Below are positions 14,443 to 19,636 of a stretch of 19,636 nucleotides of DNA, piece by piece (within the stretch, counting starts at the first letter, position 1; every line of letters begins with the position of its first letter). The notes under the pieces are model-generated. The model did not search any database, had not been told where the DNA came from, and worked only from the letters and a program-made list of their open reading frames with translations. Origin of the DNA: Opitutus sp. GAS368. Its GTDB lineage: Bacteria > Verrucomicrobiota > Verrucomicrobiia > Opitutales > Opitutaceae. The position numbers and the translations under genes were made by a program. The stretch is taken from NCBI GenBank assembly GCA_945862035.1, contig CAMAXB010000018.1, forward strand, positions 1-19,636, written 5' to 3'.

Positions 14443-16239
14443 ATGACCTGGGACATCGCCCTTGTCTTTCTGCTCCTGGCGGCCGTCTTCACGTGCTTCG
14501 TCTGGGAAAAATTTCCGCCTGATCTCATTGCGGTGGCGCTGCTGCTTGCGCTGGTCGGACTGGGCCTGCTTTCGCCCAAGGATGCCCTGTCCGTCTTCGG
14601 CAACGCCGCACCCATGACCGTCGGAGCCATGTTCATCCTCAGCGCCGCCCTCGTGAAATCGGGCGCGATCGACCGCATTTCCGTTCTGGTGGAGCGAAGC
14701 GCCTCCTGGCCCTACCCCATCGTTCTCATCGTCCTCGTCCTGGTGGTGGCCGCGATCTCCGCCTTCATCAACAACACCCCGGTGGTCGTCGTCTTTCTTC
14801 CCGTGGTGCTCACGCTCGCCAGGAGGATGAAGCTGGCTCCGTCCAAGCTGCTCATTCCGCTCTCCTACGCCGCGGTCTTGGGCGGTACTTGCACCCTGAT
14901 CGGAACGAGCACCAATCTGGTCGTGAACGGCATCATCACCGCCAAGGGGGAACCCGCCTTTTCGATGTTCGAACTCGGCTGGCTTGGCCTGCCCGTCACG
15001 GTCATCGGCGCAATCTACCTCGCCTTCTGTGGCAAACGGCTCCTGCCGGATCGGGCCATGCTGACCTCCATTCTCAGCGAAGAGGAACGGCGGGAGTACT
15101 TGACCGAGGCCTTTGTCCAGTCGGACTCTCCTGTCGTCGGCAAGACCCTCCAGGAAGCCGGGCTGACCCGGGGGCGGGGGGTACGTGTGCTGGAGATTGT
15201 CCGGGATGGCATCGCACTCTACATTGAACCCCATCTCGTGAAGTTGAAGGCGGGCGACCGGCTCATCCTGTCGTGCCGCCCCAAGGGCATCGCCCATACC
15301 CGGCGCCTAGAGGGGATCGATCTCGCGACCGAGCTCGATCTCGGGCTGGAACAAATCGCCGCCCACGAGGGCTCCCTCGTGGAGGCGGTCATCACTCCCC
15401 ATTCGTCGCTCGTCGGTCGCTCTCTCCGGGAGATTCAATTCCGTCAACGTTTCCGGATGGTGGTGCTGGCCGTGCACCGGAAAGGCGAGAATGTCCGGGA
15501 GCAGTTCGACTCGATTCCGCTGCAAGGCGGCGACGTTGTCCTCATGATGGGCACCGATCAGGCAATCGACGCCCTCAATCAGAACGAGGACCTGATGCTC
15601 TTTGACCGCGCAAGGGTGCCCGCCAAGACGCGGCCGGGAAACATCGCGCTGGTGGTCGGAGTGATCGCCGCCGCCGTCACCGCAGCGGCCCTTGAGTGGG
15701 TGCCGATCGAGCTGGGCGCCCTGGCCGGCTGCGTGATCATCTGCCTCGCCGGCTGCCTCAAGACGACCGAAGCCTATGGCGCGATCGAATGGAACATCCT
15801 GTTCCTGATTTATGGCATGCTCGCGATGGGCCTCGCGCTCGAACAAACCGGCGCGGCCGCGTGGTTGGCCTCCCTCATCGTGGACGGTGTGCTGGCCCAT
15901 GTGCCAGCCGCCCATCAGGCCATCGTGATGCTGGCCTGCATCTACCTTGTCACAACGGTACTGACCGAGATCCTGTCCAACAATGCAGTCGCCGCGCTGA
16001 TGGCGCCGATCGCGCTCAGTGTCGCCGCCGAGATGGGCGTGGATCCCCGCGCCTTCATTGTGGCGGTGACCTTTGCCGCGTCCGCGGCCTTCGCCACACC
16101 CATCGGCTACCAGACGAACACCTATGTCTATGGCATCGGGGGCTACCGTTTTGGTGATTTCCTCAAGATCGGACTACCCCTCAACGCAACCTGCTTTGCG
16201 ACCGCGCTGATCGTCATTCCCCGGATCTGGCCCTTCTAG
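14443..16239 (+). CDS. SLC13-family permease with two TrkA-C (RCK_C) domains
   Basis: A 598-residue transporter of the DASS/ArsB-like ion transporter group. An N-terminal membrane half carries SAFINNTPVVV (106-116) and GTSTNLVV (154-161). Two cytoplasmic RCK_C domains follow (about 215-290 and 305-380), then a C-terminal membrane half with the matching repeat EILSNNAVAALMAPIA and ATPIGYQTNTYVYG. These NNTP/SNNA and GTSTN/GYQTN pairs are the inverted-repeat substrate and sodium sites of the family. Related proteins carry sulfate, dicarboxylates or other anions; the substrate here cannot be assigned. ATG 14443 is preferred over a TTG 24 bp upstream. It begins 44 bp after ctaG and might share its transcript. 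Its stop lies 3 bp from the convergent receptor stop. Confidence 0.88.
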   Translation: MTWDIALVFLLLAAVFTCFVWEKFPPDLIAVALLLALVGLGLLSPKDALSVFGNAAPMTVGAMFILSAALVKSGAIDRISVLVERSASWPYPIVLIVLVLVVAAISAFINNTPVVVVFLPVVLTLARRMKLAPSKLLIPLSYAAVLGGTCTLIGTSTNLVVNGIITAKGEPAFSMFELGWLGLPVTVIGAIYLAFCGKRLLPDRAMLTSILSEEERREYLTEAFVQSDSPVVGKTLQEAGLTRGRGVRVLEIVRDGIALYIEPHLVKLKAGDRLILSCRPKGIAHTRRLEGIDLATELDLGLEQIAAHEGSLVEAVITPHSSLVGRSLREIQFRQRFRMVVLAVHRKGENVREQFDSIPLQGGDVVLMMGTDQAIDALNQNEDLMLFDRARVPAKTRPGNIALVVGVIAAAVTAAALEWVPIELGALAGCVIICLAGCLKTTEAYGAIEWNILFLIYGMLAMGLALEQTGAAAWLASLIVDGVLAHVPAAHQAIVMLACIYLVTTVLTEILSNNAVAALMAPIALSVAAEMGVDPRAFIVAVTFAASAAFATPIGYQTNTYVYGIGGYRFGDFLKIGLPLNATCFATALIVIPRIWPF

Positions 16240-16242
16240 AGC

Positions 16243-18660
16243 TCAGAACCAAGCTTGGACTCCCAGGGTCAACGTGGTGGCCAAGTACTCGTTGCGGATG
16301 GCGCGCTGGGGGTCGCCCTCAAAGGAACGCTCAGGATGATCCGTCAGGTTCTGGGCCGAGAGGGTTGCCCGCCACATTTGGTTGACCTGCAACCATAGGC
16401 CCGCATCGAGGCTCACGGACGTGTCGCGATAGATGTCGCGGTCAGGGCCCTGCCCCACCTCGTCCAGCGCGCGCCCTTGGTAGCTGAGTTCGCCACTTCC
16501 GCCGAAACGACCGCGCGACCACTCAAGCCCCGCCTGCACCAGGTGCCGCGAACGCTGGGGCAGGGTCAACGCGTCCGCGGGACGCGTCGACACCTCGGCC
16601 TCGCTCTCCGAATAGGTGTAGGCCGCCGAGGGCGACAACGTGAACCCGGCCATCTTCCATTCCCGACTCCATTGGGCCTGGAAGCCCTGCAGCGTAGCTT
16701 GGCCGCCATTCTCGACCCGCTTGTTGGTGAACATGACGCCCTCGACCCGTTCGGGCTTCTGGGCCGTGTAAAAGAACCTGTCCACCGCGAGACGATAAAG
16801 CTCCAGCGAAAGGGCACCCAGCCGCGCGTGCCGGTAATCCGCCGCTAATGACAGCGTCCGGATTTCGGTGGGCGCCAGTCCGGGGTTGCCCTCGTCGACC
16901 TGCAGCATCCCGCTGCGGATGATCCGGTAGTTCACGATATCGAAGTATTGCGGCCGCATGAGCTGCTCGAAATAGCTGCTGCGAAACGCCCACGACTCCG
17001 AGGCATCGAAGCCCAAAGCCAAGGTCGGCAGCCAGGTGGAGTAGCGATTGGCGGTGGGCACGGCCCGCGCGAGGGTCCGCTCACCGTGATTATTCACATC
17101 GGCCAGGATCCGCCCCACCCCCTGATCAAGGGCGATCGGCACGATGACCGTACCCAACGTATCTGTTTCCGTTCTTTCCGCCCGCAGGCCGACATCGGCG
17201 GACCAGCGCCCACGCCGGGCCGCGGCAGAAAGGTAAGCGGAGCTCACCGCCTCTCGCGAGGTGTAGTTGTCCGGCAGGCCCTCCAGGATGGACAGAGCCG
17301 GGTCCCGAAACAACGCCGGGTCGCCCGCCGCCGCCCGCGCGCGCATGAGGTCCAAGTTGACGGACCTCGGCAGGAGGTAGCGGTCTTTAAGGAAGGAAAC
17401 GGGCGCGCCCGGCACCCGCAGGCCATCGATCGGCAGGAGCTGGGCATCATTGCGCAGGAAAACATCCTTTTGGATCAGGCTCTTCACCCGTTCTTTTTCC
17501 CGGTGCAGGATTCCGGCGGACACGGTCAGCTGCAGATCCGAAAACTGGTGACGGCGCAACGCGTCCGCTCGACCGGCCCAATCCACGTCGCGGGTCGTGG
17601 TCTTGGCGGGCCGTGATTCGCGGAAGCGACTAGGCCGGGAATCATCGATGTCCGTCCCGGCAAGAGCGGTGAACACGGGAAAGTAGGGATCGGTTCCGAT
17701 CCGATAGCTCAGATCGTACCCATCGTGGTCGAAGGTGGCCCAGAACGAATCGCGGCGCTCCCGCCAGTGGCCGTGGAAGACCGCATAATCGAAGTCCCAT
17801 TCGCCGATGCGCGTGTGCCCGCCGAGCTGCACGCGAAGCCGTTCACGGTCGACCGCCTCCTCGGTCGCCACGCGCCGGAGGCGCGCTCCGGCATAGGCAC
17901 CGTCGATGATGGTGGTACCCCCCTGCGGGGCATCGCCCCGGCCTGGCAGCGGCGTCCCGCTGCCCGTCCGGAACTCCAGCATATCCCGGCGAAAGAAGTC
18001 CGCGTAGTCCCACCCCTCAACCTGGGCATAGACCGTGTGGTCGGCCCCCAGCCGATGCTCCGCGTGGAGCAGGACCGAGCGCGTGCGCGTATCAATCCGG
18101 TCGGACTGCATGCGCGGGCGGTCGAGAAAATAGACGGCCTGGCCCGCAAGGGTGAAGCGCGCGGGGTTCCAATTCCACAGCGCGGTGTCGACTACCCGCT
18201 CGGCGGAAGTGAGGTTGGCGCGGACTTGCACCGTGGTCGGACGCTCCGCGGGTCCAAAGGTCCGGGCGAGACTCGCCGCAAATCCAGGTTTTCCCCGCCC
18301 GGAGGCTGTATGGTACAGGTAACTGGCCGTCAGCTGGGTCGAATCGGTGGAACCCAGTAGCGCACCGGAGGGTGGCAACAGGCTACGAAAGTCGACGCTC
18401 TCGCCATCCGCCAGCGCGCCGGGCGCGAAACCCAATTCGCCGGAAGTCAAGTACTCCGAGGCGATCGGATTGCGCTTCTGGAGGACGCGATTGCGCTCGC
18501 GCTGGCTTTCCACGGCCCCCGTTCCCGCCTCGGCGGCGGCGGGCACCGCCTGGGGCGGGCTGTCGGCCGCGGTCGCGGAAAGCGCGCTGGCCGCAGCTAC
18601 CGAAGCCCACAGGGCGCAGCGGCCAAAGGACGTGAAAGGAGAGGGGGGAAACGAGAACAT
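16243..18660 (-). CDS. TonB-dependent-receptor-like outer-membrane barrel, apparently without plug
   Basis: An 805-residue outer-membrane protein with a signal peptide (cleavage likely after SATA, about residue 32). The C-terminal two thirds match TonB-dependent receptor barrels: SREAVSSAYLSAAARRGRWSADVGLRAERTET, LPTLALGFDASESWAFRSSYFEQLMRPQY, DEGNPGLAPTEIRTLSLAADYRH and the terminal NLTDHPERSFEG with a final phenylalanine. The usual plug domain of about 120 residues (PGVxxxR, RG, ING motifs) cannot be found; only about 60 unrecognised residues separate the signal peptide from barrel-like strands. Start 18660 is chosen because it begins the signal peptide. An in-frame ATG at 18726 would add 22 residues without signal character and lies next to a terminator. 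Ligand unknown. Confidence 0.8.
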   Translation of the reverse strand: MFSFPPSPFTSFGRCALWASVAAASALSATAADSPPQAVPAAAEAGTGAVESQRERNRVLQKRNPIASEYLTSGELGFAPGALADGESVDFRSLLPPSGALLGSTDSTQLTASYLYHTASGRGKPGFAASLARTFGPAERPTTVQVRANLTSAERVVDTALWNWNPARFTLAGQAVYFLDRPRMQSDRIDTRTRSVLLHAEHRLGADHTVYAQVEGWDYADFFRRDMLEFRTGSGTPLPGRGDAPQGGTTIIDGAYAGARLRRVATEEAVDRERLRVQLGGHTRIGEWDFDYAVFHGHWRERRDSFWATFDHDGYDLSYRIGTDPYFPVFTALAGTDIDDSRPSRFRESRPAKTTTRDVDWAGRADALRRHQFSDLQLTVSAGILHREKERVKSLIQKDVFLRNDAQLLPIDGLRVPGAPVSFLKDRYLLPRSVNLDLMRARAAAGDPALFRDPALSILEGLPDNYTSREAVSSAYLSAAARRGRWSADVGLRAERTETDTLGTVIVPIALDQGVGRILADVNNHGERTLARAVPTANRYSTWLPTLALGFDASESWAFRSSYFEQLMRPQYFDIVNYRIIRSGMLQVDEGNPGLAPTEIRTLSLAADYRHARLGALSLELYRLAVDRFFYTAQKPERVEGVMFTNKRVENGGQATLQGFQAQWSREWKMAGFTLSPSAAYTYSESEAEVSTRPADALTLPQRSRHLVQAGLEWSRGRFGGSGELSYQGRALDEVGQGPDRDIYRDTSVSLDAGLWLQVNQMWRATLSAQNLTDHPERSFEGDPQRAIRNEYLATTLTLGVQAWF

Positions 18661-18733
18661 GGGTGCTGGGGCGGACTGACGGGACAGAAAAACCAACGAA
18701 TCAGGACACCCCGGGGGAGTGAGCACCCTTCAT

Positions 18734-18762
18734 AAAAAAGCCCCGCCGTTGCCGGCGGGGCT
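18734..18762 (-). terminator. Intrinsic terminator of the M14 peptidase-like gene
   Basis: On the minus strand a 10-bp perfect GC-rich stem (AGCCCCGCCG and CGGCGGGGCT) with a four-base loop is followed by a run of six T. It lies 24 bp beyond the stop codon of the upstream gene. The receptor gene downstream therefore most likely has its own promoter in the 73 bp between this hairpin and its start, where I could not identify clear hexamers. Confidence 0.9.
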
Positions 18763-18785
18763 GGAAGCGAATCAATGACCGTCCC

Positions 18786-19636
18786 TTACAGGGTCGTCGG
18801 GGTAGCCGAGCCGTAGTACAGGCCGTTGAAGAACAGCTTGAACGTGCTGTGCGGCGTGGCCCGGAAGGTTGCCTCGAGACCGAGAAGAACCAGCTTGCCG
18901 GAACCGATGCTCGCCTCGGTGGCGAGTTCGCCGCCCTCGAGGAACTGCTGGCCGACCGCCCAGCCGCTGAAGAGCGGCTCCTTGCTGTCGAACCAGGCCA
19001 CCTTGCTCGCGCTGACCGACGAGCCCGAGGTCCGCTTGAAGACCGGGCTGTCATCGAAGAAGATGTACCCCTTCGAAGGCATGCCATAGGCCAGCGGAAG
19101 GGTGTTGTCGAAGGCCGCGTACAAGACGGTGCCTGGGATGAAGAACTTGTCCGCCGGGAGGCGGCGCTCAACGCCATCCGCGCCCTTCTCCACGAGATGA
19201 TCGGTGACGGGGAGACCCATCGACTGACCGATGCTCGCGGCCGATCCGACGGCAACCACCGTGCCACCGGCCTCAACAAAGGCCTTCAGCGGAGGAACCG
19301 AACGGGCGACCGTAACCGAACCCAGCATGGAACGGAATTCCTCGGGGATCATGTCGGGACTTGGGCTAAAGCCACCCCGGCCACCGCCACGACCGCCCCG
19401 GCCCTCCGAGAAGGTGCCTGAAGGGAAGACGATGACATCGAAGTTGGACTTCAGATTGCCGGCATCGAGAACCTGGGGGAAAACGACTTCGAAGTTGAAT
19501 TCGAAGCGCTCGAGAATCCAGCGGGTCCAGCCGGACGGCATCGAGCCACCATAGGTGTCGACAAGGCCGATGCGGATGGGCTTGAGCTTATGGGCTTCGC
19601 CCTTGGGTGCCGCGGCTACCCCAAAGGCGGGAATAC
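18786..19636 (-). CDS. M14 carboxypeptidase-like protein, C-terminal part (5' end outside window)
   Basis: The frame is open to the window edge, giving 282 visible residues. The block KPIRIGLVDTYGGSMPSGW followed by TRWILERFEF, AGNLKSNFDVIVFPSG and LKAFVEAGGTVVAVG is the glutamine-amidotransferase-like C-terminal domain often found behind an M14 zinc carboxypeptidase domain in secreted bacterial peptidases. The zinc-binding catalytic part (HXXE...H) would lie upstream and cannot be checked, so activity is unconfirmed. A glycine-arginine-rich stretch (FSEGRGGRGGGRGGF) interrupts the domain in a loop. The gene ends before a strong terminator. Its neighbour on the same strand is the TonB-receptor-like barrel, which may hint at peptide processing and uptake. 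Confidence 0.75.
   Translation of the reverse strand, partial: IPAFGVAAAPKGEAHKLKPIRIGLVDTYGGSMPSGWTRWILERFEFNFEVVFPQVLDAGNLKSNFDVIVFPSGTFSEGRGGRGGGRGGFSPSPDMIPEEFRSMLGSVTVARSVPPLKAFVEAGGTVVAVGSAASIGQSMGLPVTDHLVEKGADGVERRLPADKFFIPGTVLYAAFDNTLPLAYGMPSKGYIFFDDSPVFKRTSGSSVSASKVAWFDSKEPLFSGWAVGQQFLEGGELATEASIGSGKLVLLGLEATFRATPHSTFKLFFNGLYYGSATPTTL

Noticed and set aside
18661..18726. Earlier ATG for the receptor at 18726
   Set aside because: It starts 8 bp from the terminator of the upstream gene and adds residues that would disrupt a normal signal peptide beginning at 18660.

Overview
The window is GC-rich bacterial DNA, densely packed with genes. A diderm (Gram-negative type) host is indicated by the TonB-dependent outer-membrane barrel, the lipoprotein-type SCO protein and the exported phosphatase. 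Start codons have almost no Shine-Dalgarno sequences, genes are separated by palindromic repeats, and a caa3-type oxidase sits beside an Opitutaceae-like receptor. I infer a member of Verrucomicrobiota, possibly Opitutales. This is pattern recognition, not a database result.

Left part (1-4430). The 3' end of lipA (lipoyl synthase) converges on a minus-strand PIN-toxin/Phd-antitoxin module (VapBC-like), which has a near-perfect 21-bp palindrome at its likely operator. The 322-bp gap between lipA and the toxin holds no gene but carries two copies of an identical 17-bp palindrome, one inside a perfect 16-bp-arm hairpin. Then come a PhoD-like exported metallophosphatase, a nested inverted-repeat element, a short-form AMP nucleosidase, and a 180-bp run of successive GC-rich stem-loops ending in the stop codon of the next, convergent gene.

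Centre (4430-14398). This is a complete cytochrome oxidase locus. On the minus strand are a SCO copper chaperone with a CusF-like domain fused in front, and a membrane-anchored protein with two HLHP motifs. Divergent from them run ctaA (heme A synthase), ctaB (heme O synthase), a DUF420/CtaM-like protein, ctaC (subunit II with CuA and a C-terminal cytochrome c), ctaD (subunit I), ctaE (subunit III) and ctaF (subunit IV). An intrinsic terminator follows, then ctaG (caa3 assembly). Together they supply heme A, copper delivery, the catalytic core and assembly factors for an A1-type caa3 oxidase. Subunit III carries an apparent extra two-helix segment and subunit I a C-terminal extension with additional membrane helices.

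Right part (14443-19636). An SLC13-type permease with two central TrkA-C (RCK_C) domains meets, stop to stop with 3 bp between, a minus-strand TonB-dependent-receptor barrel that seems to lack the plug domain. Upstream of the receptor, behind a strong intrinsic terminator, is the C-terminal part of an M14 carboxypeptidase-like protein that runs off the window edge.

No rRNA, tRNA, CRISPR array, transposase or phage gene was seen. The most unusual items are the repeated palindromes, the plug-less receptor, the subunit III insertion, the SCO/CusF fusion with its HLHP partner, and the consistent use of pyrimidine-rich leaders without Shine-Dalgarno sequences.
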